A DNA stretch of 64,000 nt from Ornithinimicrobium cavernae. GTDB lineage: Bacteria; Actinomycetota; Actinomycetes; Actinomycetales; Dermatophilaceae. The notes under the pieces are model-generated. The model searched no databases. It saw only the letters and a list, made by a program, of their open reading frames with translations, and was not told the origin of the DNA. Shown here piece after piece: positions 7,779-15,839 of the stretch; position 1 is the first letter of the stretch, and every line of letters starts with the position of its first letter. The position numbers and the translations under genes were made by a program. The stretch is from assembly GCF_003121625.1 (NCBI RefSeq), contig NZ_QDDJ01000012.1, positions 105,084 through 169,083 on the forward strand. Direction: 5' to 3'.

Positions 7779-9094
7779 GCGGTGACCGGCTCACCCCCGC
7801 CGATGGTCAGCCGGGGCACCCCGGTGAACGCGGCAGGATCGGTGATGCGGCGGCCGTCGAGCAGGAGCTTCAGGCCCGGCAGGTCGGCCGGCGTCAGACC
7901 GGCGTACTCCGGGTGGTCGGCCTGGACGATCGCGACGTCGACGTCCTCGCCGAGGCGGTAGGCGTCCCAGCCGTGCGCGGCCAGCTCCTCGTCACTGAAC
8001 ATCGGGTCGTGCACGAGCACCCGCGCGCCCCGCTGGCGCAGCGCCTCGACGGTCCCGAAGACCCCGGAGAAGGCGGTCTCCTTGACCCTGCCGCGGTAGG
8101 AGGCGCCGAGCACGACCACCCGTAGCCCGGACAGGGACCCGAGCAGCGACTCCGCGCGGGCGACGGCGTACTCCGGCATCGCGGCGTTGGCCTCCCGTGC
8201 GGTGCGCACGACCGTCGCGTCGGCGTCGGTGGACAGGTAGAGCCGCGGGTAGACCGGGATGCAGTGGCCACCCACGGCGATGCCGGGGTTGTGGATGTGG
8301 CTGAACGGCTGGGAGTTGCAGGCCTCGATGACGCGCTGGACGTCGATCCCGACGGTGTCGGCGTAGCGGGCGAACTGGTTGGCCAGCCCGATGTTGACGT
8401 CCCGGTAGGTCGTCTCGGCGAGCTTGGCCATCTCGGCCGCCTCGGCGGTCCCCATGTCCCACACGCCGTTGGGACGGGGCAGGTCCTCACGCGGGTCGAA
8501 GGTCAGGACGGCCTCGTAGAACGCCACGGCACGCTCGGTGCCGGACGCGGTCAGCCCACCGACCAGTTTGGGATAGCGGCGCAGGTCCTCGAAGACGCGC
8601 CCGGTGAGCACCCGCTCGGGGCTGAAGACGAGGTGGAACCCCGCCTCACTGCCCTCGGTGAGGCCCGAGATCTCCTCGATCATCGGCTTCCACCTCCCCC
8701 GGGTGGTGCCGACCGGCAGGGTCGTCTCGTAGGACACCAGGGTGCCGGGCGTCAGGTGCTGCGCCAGGCTCCGGGTCGCGTCGTCCATCCAGCCGAAGTC
8801 CGGCTGGCCGGTCGCCTCGTCGACGAACAGGGGGACGACGAGGACCACCGCGTCCGCGCCCGGGATCGCGTCGGCATACTCCGTCGTGGCCCGCAGCCGC
8901 CCCGCCGGCACCAGCTCGGCGAGCTTCTCGGCCAGGTGCGCCTCCCCCGGGAACGGCTCGGTGCCCTCGTTGACCAGGTCGACCACGGTCTGGTTGACGT
9001 CCACGCCGACGACCTCGTGGCTCGGGTCCGCGTCGGCGAACTGCACGGCGAGCGGCAGGCCGATCTTGCCCAGGGCGACAACGGCGATCTTCAT
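7775..9094 (-). CDS. UDP-sugar 6-dehydrogenase (WbpA/WecC/UGDH family)
   Basis: Predicted NAD-dependent four-electron oxidation of a UDP-hexose or UDP-HexNAc to the uronic acid. The 439-residue protein has an N-terminal Rossmann fold (MKIAVVALGKIGLPLA), the central EMAKLAETTYRDVNIGLAN helix with conserved Lys224 and Asn235, and the catalytic cysteine Cys278 in GGHCIPVYP. A C-terminal substrate-binding fold carries LGASYRGRVKET. The active-site loop is more like N-acetylated-sugar dehydrogenases than UDP-glucose dehydrogenase. With the oxidoreductase, aminotransferase, acetyltransferase and epimerase elsewhere in the window it would supply step one (WbpA) of UDP-diacetamido-mannuronate synthesis. 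AGGAGA precedes the ATG, and the 3' end overlaps the DUF6541 gene by 4 nt. Confidence 0.87.
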   Translation of the reverse strand: MKIAVVALGKIGLPLAVQFADADPSHEVVGVDVNQTVVDLVNEGTEPFPGEAHLAEKLAELVPAGRLRATTEYADAIPGADAVVLVVPLFVDEATGQPDFGWMDDATRSLAQHLTPGTLVSYETTLPVGTTRGRWKPMIEEISGLTEGSEAGFHLVFSPERVLTGRVFEDLRRYPKLVGGLTASGTERAVAFYEAVLTFDPREDLPRPNGVWDMGTAEAAEMAKLAETTYRDVNIGLANQFARYADTVGIDVQRVIEACNSQPFSHIHNPGIAVGGHCIPVYPRLYLSTDADATVVRTAREANAAMPEYAVARAESLLGSLSGLRVVVLGASYRGRVKETAFSGVFGTVEALRQRGARVLVHDPMFSDEELAAHGWDAYRLGEDVDVAIVQADHPEYAGLTPADLPGLKLLLDGRRITDPAAFTGVPRLTIGGGEPVTA

Positions 9095-9260
9095 GGCTCT
9101 CCTGTGGTCGACGAATCGAGCCGGCGGTCCAACGCGCGGCTCAGCGCGGGTGTTCCGGGAGGCTGGCCCCCGGCCCACGAGTTTAGGCGTCCCCACCGGC
9201 CCCTTGTGTCAGGCACTCCCGGGGTCACCACCCTGGCACTGCAGGACGCAGGGCACGGGG

Positions 9261-10319
9261 TCAGCGCGTGAGGAGGGAGGCGGCCATGAGGCGTGGGGGC
9301 GCCTCCCTGCGCAGGAGGTGGCGCAGGTCGCGGGTCAGCACCGTGGCCGGCGTGCCGTGACGGCGCCGGACACGGGCGTGGTGCAGGAGCCGCTCGGCGG
9401 GCACGGACAGATCGAGTATGCCGTCCAGCAGGCGGCGGTCTGCCCGCGACAGGACGGCGGTGTGCCCGGGAGCGCGACGCTCCAGGTGCTCGGCGACCGC
9501 CGCGAGGTCAGCGCGCTCGGTCCCCGTCCAGAAGGTCGGGTCGGAGCGGTAGAACACCGCCCCGAACAGGTGGATCCGGGTCAGCTTGACCGCGACCGCC
9601 TCGCGCGCCGCGGCCGGATAGCTGGTGAACGACTCCTGGTCGAGCAGGTGGTGCACGAACGCGAGCTCCTCACGGACCGGCCTGGGGTCCAGGGTGATCC
9701 GGTCGGTGGCGTCCTCACCGATGAGGTAGCCGGGCCCGGTGCGCTGGCAGGCGACCCGCGTCTCGAACCAGAGGCGGGTGACGTAGGGGACGTCGTCCCC
9801 CACGACGAAACCCTCCGCCAGCTCGACGCCGAGGCGCTCTCGGGCCGCGTTGCTCACCAGTCCCAGCGGCGCGCTGCGGTAACTCAGCCGGTCGGCGACC
9901 GGGTCGGCCAGGCCGCGCAGCCACGGCCTGGCCGGTGGCGTCGGGACTGCGCCACTGCCCCGCAGCAGGCGCGAGATGACGGTGTCCGCCCCGGTGCGGT
10001 CGGCCAGGTCGAGCCAGGCGTCGACGGCCCCGGGCTGCAGCGTGTCGTCGCTGCCCATGATCGAGACGAAGTCGCCGCGGGCGGCGCGCATGCCGGCATT
10101 GAACGGGCCTGCGGCCGAGCGGATCCCGTCGTGGTGCTCCAGGAGTCGCACCCTGTCTCGGTGCTGCGGCGCGATCCCCGGGAGGATCTGGTCCGCACCG
10201 AGGTTGTGACAGACGACGGTGACGGCGGTCTGGCTCCCGTTGTCGTCCAGGATGCTCGCCACCGCCCGGCCGATCGGCCGGCTCGTGCTGTGCACGGCGA
10301 TGACGACCTCGACCCTCAT
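9261..10319 (-). CDS. Glycosyltransferase family 2
   Basis: A 352-residue GT-A fold enzyme. The N-terminus MRVEVVIAVHSTSRPIGRAVASIL is the usual GT2 nucleotide-binding start. FNAGMRAARGDFVSIMGSDD carries the metal-binding DxD-like SDD, and the later DDVPYVTRLWFE segment fits the acceptor region. The C-terminal 130 residues are helical and basic and not assigned. The ATG overlaps the stop of the GT4 gene upstream (ATGA), so the two are probably translated together and act on the same glycan. Donor and acceptor are unknown. No membrane segment is seen. Confidence 0.8.
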   Translation of the reverse strand: MRVEVVIAVHSTSRPIGRAVASILDDNGSQTAVTVVCHNLGADQILPGIAPQHRDRVRLLEHHDGIRSAAGPFNAGMRAARGDFVSIMGSDDTLQPGAVDAWLDLADRTGADTVISRLLRGSGAVPTPPARPWLRGLADPVADRLSYRSAPLGLVSNAARERLGVELAEGFVVGDDVPYVTRLWFETRVACQRTGPGYLIGEDATDRITLDPRPVREELAFVHHLLDQESFTSYPAAAREAVAVKLTRIHLFGAVFYRSDPTFWTGTERADLAAVAEHLERRAPGHTAVLSRADRRLLDGILDLSVPAERLLHHARVRRRHGTPATVLTRDLRHLLRREAPPRLMAASLLTR

Positions 10320-11425
10320 CGTCGCCCGGGCCCGGCGCGGTCGTAGGCGTCCTGGTAGCCCTCCGCGACGGCGGCCACCGAGAAGCGCTGGCCGACGGTG
10401 TCGGAGACCTCCTGGGCGCTGAGACCGCCCGTGCGCTCCAGCACGGACTCGACGGCGTCCGCGTAGGCGGTGGCGCTCTGGGTGGGGACGGTCTCCCCGA
10501 CGGCGGGGTCGATGTACTCCCCCTGCCCGCCCGTCGAGCCGACGACGACCGGGCGGCCGGCCACGAGCGCCTCCGCGCAGGAGACGAAGAAGTTGTCGCC
10601 GCGTGTCGGTCCGAGGAACAGGTGGGCCCGACCGAGCTGGTCGAGCACGCCGTCGCGGTCCAGCGACCCGGTGAGGCGGACCCGGTCCCCGATGTCCAGC
10701 AGCGCGGCCCTGTCCCGGACCTCGGCCTCGAGCGGACCCTGGCCGACGAAGGTCAGCCGGGCGTCGTGGCCGCGCACCAGCAGCTCGGCGAGGATGTCGA
10801 CGGCGAGCAGCGGGTCCTTGCGGTCGATGAGTCCCCCGACGGAGACCATCCGCAGCCTCCGTCCGTCGTTCGAGCGCGGGGGCACCGGGTCGGGGACCGG
10901 CACGATGCACGGCACCACGGTCGTCAGCTTCGGGCCCCGCACGTCGCGGATCGGAGTCGCGAGGTAGTCACACACGGCCGTCACCACGTCCGGTCGGGCG
11001 AGCAGCCGCTTGAGCACGGGCAGCGCCGCCTGCCAGCTCGTCGGCAGCGTGTCCGGAGCGGTCAGCCCGGACCAGTGCTCGGTGTGCACCCACGGGGCTC
11101 GCGGACGCCGGGTCGCCAGCGGCAGCAGGCTGGAGAACGCCATGGTGTGGACGAGGTCGGCGTGCTCGGCCATCCCTCGGACCACTCGGCCTGCCCGCGC
11201 GATCTGCACCGGGTTGCTGGTCCCCATCGGCACCCGGGTGACCGGCAGCCCACCGATCGTGTCCCGCTCGGCGAGCCCCTCGGCATACTGCACCGGCGGG
11301 ACGAGGTGGACCAGGCGCACGTCGTGCCCCAGCCCGGCGATCGCCTGGGCGTCCCGGACCACGAAGGCGCCCGTGGACGGGCTGCCGGGCGTCGGGAGCC
11401 ACGTGCTGACGGCGAGGATGCGCAT
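10316..11425 (-). CDS. Glycosyltransferase family 4 (GT-B fold)
   Basis: A 369-residue retaining GT-B glycosyltransferase. MRILAVSTWLPTPGSPSTGAFV is the typical GT4 N-terminus with its glycine-rich loop. The second domain contains VSVGGLIDRKDPLLAVDILAEL, LTFVGQGPLEAEV and the donor-binding ExxxE-type region near FVSCAEALVAGRPVVV. TTTGGAGGCC gives a good SD before ATG 11425. Downstream it overlaps the GT2 gene by 4 nt. It probably transfers one sugar of the repeat unit built by this region; specificity cannot be read. Its promoter lies in the 84-base divergent gap it shares with the VapB gene. Confidence 0.83.
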   Translation of the reverse strand: MRILAVSTWLPTPGSPSTGAFVVRDAQAIAGLGHDVRLVHLVPPVQYAEGLAERDTIGGLPVTRVPMGTSNPVQIARAGRVVRGMAEHADLVHTMAFSSLLPLATRRPRAPWVHTEHWSGLTAPDTLPTSWQAALPVLKRLLARPDVVTAVCDYLATPIRDVRGPKLTTVVPCIVPVPDPVPPRSNDGRRLRMVSVGGLIDRKDPLLAVDILAELLVRGHDARLTFVGQGPLEAEVRDRAALLDIGDRVRLTGSLDRDGVLDQLGRAHLFLGPTRGDNFFVSCAEALVAGRPVVVGSTGGQGEYIDPAVGETVPTQSATAYADAVESVLERTGGLSAQEVSDTVGQRFSVAAVAEGYQDAYDRAGPGRR

Positions 11426-11509
11426 GGCCTCCAAACTATCCGGCTCCGCCGCCCGGAGCGCGCACGACCAGACGCTGAAGTTTCGCTTGCAGACTGCTAG
11501 CATCGAGCC

Positions 11510-11737
11510 ATGACGACACTGTATGTCCGGGACGTGCCGCCGGAGGTGGCACAAACCCTCAAGGAGCGTGCTGCTGCGGAGGGCAAGTCGCTGTCCGCCT
11601 ACGTGGTCGCCGAGCTGGGGCGGGTGGCCGCACGCCCCACCAATGCCGAGATCGTGGCTCGACTGCGCCAACGTGACCGTTCGGACGGGCCGAGCGGCAC
11701 TGACATCGTCGAGGCCCTCCGGGAGTCCCGGCGGTGA
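11510..11737 (+). CDS. VapB/FitA-type ribbon-helix-helix antitoxin
   Basis: A 75-residue protein beginning MTTLYVRDVPPEVAQTLKERAAAEGKSLSAYVVAEL, a ribbon-helix-helix DNA-binding domain of the FitA/VapB kind. The C-terminal half is charged and would wrap the toxin. It would bind and inhibit the adjacent PIN toxin and repress the operon. TAGCAT (11498-11503) ends 6 nt before the ATG with no SD, so the mRNA may be leaderless. The toxin gene overlaps its end by GTGA, the normal antitoxin-first order. The pair sits inside the glycan region and is unrelated to it in function. Confidence 0.88.
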   Translation: MTTLYVRDVPPEVAQTLKERAAAEGKSLSAYVVAELGRVAARPTNAEIVARLRQRDRSDGPSGTDIVEALRESRR

Positions 11738-12126
11738 TCGTCATCGACGCCTCGGCGATGGTCGAGGCTCTGGTGGGACGCGAGGTGGACGAGGAGCTGC
11801 TGGACGCGCTGGGCTCCGAGGTGGCCGCGCCCCATCTTCTCGACGTCGAGGTCCTCTCGGTGCTCCGTGGCCTCGAGCTCGGCCGCAAGCTGGCACGCGA
11901 ACGCGCTGACGCTGCACGGATCGACCACTTCGACCTGCACATCCTCCGACACGACACGGCACCCCTCGCCGAGCGCATCTGGGAGCTGCGCCATCAGCAC
12001 ACCGCCTACGACGCGGCATACCTGGCACTGGCGGAGGCCCTGAACGCGCCCCTGCACACCTGCGACGCCAAGCTCGCCGGCACCAGTCACGACGCGCGGG
12101 TCCACGTCCACTCCCGCACGCACTGA
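11734..12126 (+). CDS. VapC-type PIN-domain toxin
   Basis: A 130-residue PIN-domain ribonuclease, the toxic half of a type II VapBC module. The acidic Mg-binding residues are present: Asp5 in MIVIDASAMV, the Glu of DVEVLSVLRG, the Asp of YDAAYLALAEAL and the Asp of TCDAKLA. It starts at GTG 11734, overlapping the antitoxin stop by 4 nt, so its synthesis is coupled to the antitoxin. It probably cleaves RNA, as other VapC proteins do; the target (tRNA or rRNA) is unknown. All key residues are intact, so it is likely functional. Confidence 0.9.
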   Translation: MIVIDASAMVEALVGREVDEELLDALGSEVAAPHLLDVEVLSVLRGLELGRKLARERADAARIDHFDLHILRHDTAPLAERIWELRHQHTAYDAAYLALAEALNAPLHTCDAKLAGTSHDARVHVHSRTH

Positions 12127-12144
12127 TCCGTGCCCGCCCGACCG

Positions 12145-12150
12145 TAGGGT
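12145..12150 (+). promoter_or_regulatory. -10 box of a probable leaderless promoter (epimerase gene)
   Basis: TAGGGT lies exactly 7 nt before GTG 12158, the spacing of actinobacterial leaderless promoters. It supports choosing that start over the in-frame GTG at 12149, which overlaps the box. Confidence 0.5.
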
Positions 12151-12157
12151 GGGCTGC

Positions 12158-13213
12158 GTGAAGATCCTCAGCGTCGTCGGTGCCCGCCCGCAGTTCGTCA
12201 AGCTCGCGCCCGTGGCCGACGAGTGCCGGCGCCGCGGGGTGGAGCACGTGATCGTGCACACGGGGCAGCACTACGACCCGATGCTGTCCGACGTCTTCTT
12301 CAGCGATCTCGGCATCCCCGCCCCGGACGTGCACCTCGGCGTGGGCTCCGGCAGCCACGGCCAGCAGACCGGTGCCATCCTCGGCGCGATGGACGCGGTG
12401 GTGGAGGAGCACCGGCCCGACTGGGTGCTGGTCTACGGCGACACCAACTCCACGCTGGCCGGCGCGCTGTCGGCGGTGAAGCTGCACATGCCGGTCGCGC
12501 ACCTGGAGGCCGGGCTGCGCTCGTTCAACCGGAGGATGCCCGAGGAGCACAACCGGGTGCTCACCGACCACGCGGCGGACCTGCTGCTCGCGCCGACCCA
12601 GGTGGCGATGGACCACCTGGCGGCCGAGGGCCTGTCCGCGCGGGCCGTCCTGGTGGGCGACGTGATGGTCGACGTGCTGATGCTGGTGCGGGAGCGGCTC
12701 GCCGACACCGGCGCGGTGCTGGAGCGCCTGGGCCTGTCGTCCGGCGAGTTCTCCGTGGCGACGATCCACCGCGCCGAGAACACCGACGACCCGGCCCGCC
12801 TCTCGGCGATCGTCACCGCGCTGCAGCAGGTGGACCACCCCGTGGTCCTCCTGGCCCACCCGCGGCTGCGCGTCAGGGCCGCCGAGCACGGACTGGACCT
12901 GGACGGCGGCTCGCTGACGACCCGCGACCCGCTCGCCTACCCGGACCTGGTGGCCGCGGTCGACGCCGCCCGCGGCGTCATCACCGACTCCGGCGGCCTG
13001 CAGAAGGAGGCCTTCGTGCTGCGGACGCCCTGCACGACGGTGCGCACCGAGACCGAGTGGGTGGAGACCGTCGAGCTGGGGTGGAACGTGCTGGTCGAGC
13101 CCGGCCCCGCCGTGGCGGCCGCCGCCTCCCGCACCGCCCCTCCGTCGACCGACGCCGCGCCCTACGGCACCGGCCGGGCCGCAGCCCTGGTGCTGGACGC
13201 GCTCACCAGCTGA
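12158..13213 (+). CDS. Non-hydrolysing UDP-GlcNAc 2-epimerase family (WecB/WbpI)
   Basis: A 351-residue GT-B-like epimerase. Family marks are all present: VKILSVVGARPQFVKLAP, TGQHYD, YGDTNST, HLEAGLRSFNRRMPEEHNR with the catalytic acidic residues, the TIHRAEN loop, and GVITDSGGLQKEAF for the nucleotide. It would interconvert UDP-GlcNAc and UDP-ManNAc (WecB), or, because the WbpA/B/E/D enzymes are nearby, UDP-GlcNAc(3NAc)A and its manno epimer (WbpI). The two activities cannot be separated from sequence alone. It is transcribed alone, 31 bases after VapC, from a probable leaderless promoter that fixes GTG 12158 as the start. Confidence 0.87.
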   Translation: MKILSVVGARPQFVKLAPVADECRRRGVEHVIVHTGQHYDPMLSDVFFSDLGIPAPDVHLGVGSGSHGQQTGAILGAMDAVVEEHRPDWVLVYGDTNSTLAGALSAVKLHMPVAHLEAGLRSFNRRMPEEHNRVLTDHAADLLLAPTQVAMDHLAAEGLSARAVLVGDVMVDVLMLVRERLADTGAVLERLGLSSGEFSVATIHRAENTDDPARLSAIVTALQQVDHPVVLLAHPRLRVRAAEHGLDLDGGSLTTRDPLAYPDLVAAVDAARGVITDSGGLQKEAFVLRTPCTTVRTETEWVETVELGWNVLVEPGPAVAAAASRTAPPSTDAAPYGTGRAAALVLDALTS

Positions 13214-13300
13214 GGGAAACGTCGCCGGGTGCGTTCCTGCACAACCCACCTGAGCACTGGGCGGGCCCGCGTCACGCCTCGGGCCAGGGGGATGGCTCCC

Positions 13301-14446
13301 TCAGCGTGTCGCCCGGGCACGCTCGGCCAGGGCCGCGACCGGCTCGGCCCAGCCGTGCACCTGCTCCTCGGCGCACAGCACGCTCGCCGCGCGGTCACTG
13401 GCGGCCTTGGCTGCGGCCACACCCTCCGGAGTCAGCGCGTTGATGGCTGCGGCGAACGCCTCCGGCGTGAAGTCCTGAGCGACGACACCCAGGTCGTGCT
13501 CCTCCACCAGCGACGCCATCTCCGGGCTCGGACCGATCATCAGGGCGAGCCGCGCCTGCACGAAGTCGAAGAACTTGTTGGGCAGGGCCCAGCGGAAGTT
13601 GAACGAGATCGGCGGCAGTGAGTAGACCCCCACGTCGTAGGCACTGAGGGTCGCGACGATCTGGTCCGTCGGCACGGGGTCGTGGATCGTGACCGCCGGG
13701 TCGGTGGCGAACCGCTCGCGCAGACCCGGGACGTAGCCGTCGCCCTGGTCGATCAGGTAGAGGTCCAGCGTTGCCCCGTTCCTGACCTGGCCCATCGCCT
13801 CGAGCATCACGTCGAGCCGGGTCGCCACCCCGTTCCCGGCGTGGACCAGCCTGGGCGGCCACGCGACCGGCGTCGGCTCCAGCTCCCGGCGGTGCGGGGC
13901 GTTCATCACCACACCGCAGTCCAGCCCGAACACCCGGTGGTACTCCGCGGCGATGCCCTGCCCGACGGTTGTCACCGAGTCGGCGCGGACACCATAGGTG
14001 CGCACCAGCCAGCGGAAGTAGGGGGCTACGAACAGCCGCCACCGCCGCAGCTCCTCGTTCTGCCGAGGGTGGTACTCGTGCAGGTCGGCGTGGACTCCCC
14101 CGCGCGGGGCGAGGTCGAGCGCGAGCGGCACGGTGTCGATATCGTCGGCGAGCACCACGTCGTAGCGCCCCGTGTGTCCCTCCAGCAGCGCCGTTGCGGC
14201 GGCGACCACCGGCGACGTCCGGTAGGCCGCCTCGTAGCGCCGGAGCAGGAGCAGCCTGCGGTCCTTGTGCCAGCTGACCGCCTCATCCGGCAGCCGGAGG
14301 TGCTCGACCACCCCCTCGGGCGAGGGTCCGTAGCCCAGCGTCGTGACGGCATACTCCCGCTCGAAGAGACGGATCTGCCGCAGCACGCGCGCGTCCGAGA
14401 CCAACGGGCTGAACGACATGATGAGCAGGGTGGGCCGGTCAGCCAC
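13301..14446 (-). CDS. Glycosyltransferase (GT-B fold, GT4-like)
   Basis: A 381-residue predicted glycosyltransferase. The N-terminal part (LLIMSFSPLVSDARVLRQIRLF) resembles the family of its upstream neighbour. The middle has HADLHEYHPRQNEELRRW, and the C-terminal donor domain has HAGNGVATRLDVMLEAM, ALPNKFFDFVQARLALMIGPSPEMASLV and DLGVVAQDF. Its start, GTG 14446, has a GGAGGG site and overlaps the upstream glycosyltransferase gene by 8 bases. It is last in the operon ABC exporter, GT4, this gene. Sugar specificity is unknown. Confidence 0.78.
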   Translation of the reverse strand: MADRPTLLIMSFSPLVSDARVLRQIRLFEREYAVTTLGYGPSPEGVVEHLRLPDEAVSWHKDRRLLLLRRYEAAYRTSPVVAAATALLEGHTGRYDVVLADDIDTVPLALDLAPRGGVHADLHEYHPRQNEELRRWRLFVAPYFRWLVRTYGVRADSVTTVGQGIAAEYHRVFGLDCGVVMNAPHRRELEPTPVAWPPRLVHAGNGVATRLDVMLEAMGQVRNGATLDLYLIDQGDGYVPGLRERFATDPAVTIHDPVPTDQIVATLSAYDVGVYSLPPISFNFRWALPNKFFDFVQARLALMIGPSPEMASLVEEHDLGVVAQDFTPEAFAAAINALTPEGVAAAKAASDRAASVLCAEEQVHGWAEPVAALAERARATR

Positions 14447-15839
14447 GGCGGCCCTCCAGGACGCGGGTGTATAGACCGACCAGGTCGGCCGCCTCGTGCT
14501 CCCACGTGAGCTCGGCGGCAGCCTCGCGGGCCGCCGCGCGGTAGGTCGTGGGGTCGGCCAGGACCTGCTCGATCGCCGCCGCGAGCTCGGCCGGGGTGGT
14601 GGCGTCGAAGACCTCACCCACGCCGTAGTGACGGACGATCGCCGAGGTGTCCGGCAGGTCGGCGGCGACGATCGGGAGCCCGGCGTGGATCGACTCGAAG
14701 AGCTTGTTGGGCAGGGAGTAGCGGTAGGACAGGCAGATCGGTCGGACATAGACGACCGCGACGTCGGCGTCGGCGAGGGTCTGCGGCACCTGCGGCGACG
14801 GCACGCTGCCGGCCAGGTGCACCCGATCGCTGACACCGGCGCCGCGGGCCCGCTCGAGCAGGCCGGCGATGTAGCGCTCGTCGCCGTAGCCGAGCAGCAC
14901 CAGGTGGGTGTCCGGGGGCAGGAGGGCCATGGCGTCGACCGTCTCCTCGAGCCCGCGGCCGGTGGTGATGCCCCCGACGTAGGAGACGACCTTGTCCTGC
15001 GCCGCCAGCCCGGCCAGCTCACGCAGCCGCCCGCCCGCAGGGTCGGGCAGGGCACGTGCCGTCGGGATGTTGCGGACCAGCGTGGGCCGGACCGTGAGCG
15101 AGTAGGTGCGCTGTAGCCACTCGGCGATCGACGGGGACACGGTGATGACCCCCGCGGCGACACGGACCCCGACAGACTCGATCAGAGCCTCGACAGCCGG
15201 CGCCAGCCAGCGGTCCTGACGGATGTTGCGGCGCCGCCACAGCTCGTGCGAGTCGTAGACGACGCGGCCCGGCGTGCCGAGCGTGATCAGCACGGCGGGG
15301 ACGAGCGCGTTGGCGTCGTTGGCGTGCACCACGTCCGGCTCCAGGCTGCGCCCCTCGCGGACCGCACCGAGCCACCAGTAGCCGAGACGAGCGGTCTGGT
15401 AGGTGCGCATCCAGACGTCCGCGGCCCGGGCGACGAGCCGGTCGCGCCCCGAGGGCACGGTCGGTGCGGTCTCGCTCTCCCTGCGGCCGGTCGCAGCCGG
15501 CGGTGTCTGTGCCTGTGGCAGGGGCACCGCGCTGGGTGCCGTGGCCTGCTCTCTCAGGTCCTTGCCACGGAACCGCCGCCAGGCACGGGTGAGGCCCGGC
15601 AGCATCCGGGTGAGGTTGAGGTCCGGGGCGCGGTGCACCTCCAGGTCGCCGACCTGACCGGTGCCCGCGGGGTGTCCGGCCAGGTCGCGCGCCGAGGCGA
15701 CGATGCGGGCGTCGGCGCCGGCCGCCCGCAGGGTCGCGGTGGTCTTCAGGACGCGGGAGTCGGTGCTGGCGTCGTTGTAGACGAGGGAGACGACGCGTGG
15801 TGCGCGGCCGTCGAGGCGGGGCAGCTGCGGGATGCTCAC
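14439..15839 (-). CDS. Glycosyltransferase family 4
   Basis: A 466-residue GT-B enzyme. The first domain begins RVVSLVYNDASTDSRVLKTTATL. A 60-residue Pro/Thr/Ala-rich hydrophilic insertion (about residues 95-135) sits before VVHANDANALVPAVL. The C-terminal domain has VSYVGGITTGRGLEETVDAM, LVLLGYGDERY and LPNKLFESIHAGLPIVAADLPD, the GT4 donor-binding region. GTG 15839 overlaps the ABC exporter stop by GTGA, and its own end overlaps the next transferase by 8 bases, so the three genes form one unit. It probably adds a sugar to the lipid-linked glycan that the exporter flips. Confidence 0.82.
   Translation of the reverse strand: MSIPQLPRLDGRAPRVVSLVYNDASTDSRVLKTTATLRAAGADARIVASARDLAGHPAGTGQVGDLEVHRAPDLNLTRMLPGLTRAWRRFRGKDLREQATAPSAVPLPQAQTPPAATGRRESETAPTVPSGRDRLVARAADVWMRTYQTARLGYWWLGAVREGRSLEPDVVHANDANALVPAVLITLGTPGRVVYDSHELWRRRNIRQDRWLAPAVEALIESVGVRVAAGVITVSPSIAEWLQRTYSLTVRPTLVRNIPTARALPDPAGGRLRELAGLAAQDKVVSYVGGITTGRGLEETVDAMALLPPDTHLVLLGYGDERYIAGLLERARGAGVSDRVHLAGSVPSPQVPQTLADADVAVVYVRPICLSYRYSLPNKLFESIHAGLPIVAADLPDTSAIVRHYGVGEVFDATTPAELAAAIEQVLADPTTYRAAAREAAAELTWEHEAADLVGLYTRVLEGRRG

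Noticed and set aside
12149..12157. Start of the epimerase at GTG 12149
   Set aside because: The TAGGGT box overlaps that codon and sits 7 nt before GTG 12158, which also begins at the conserved KILSVVGARPQF terminus.
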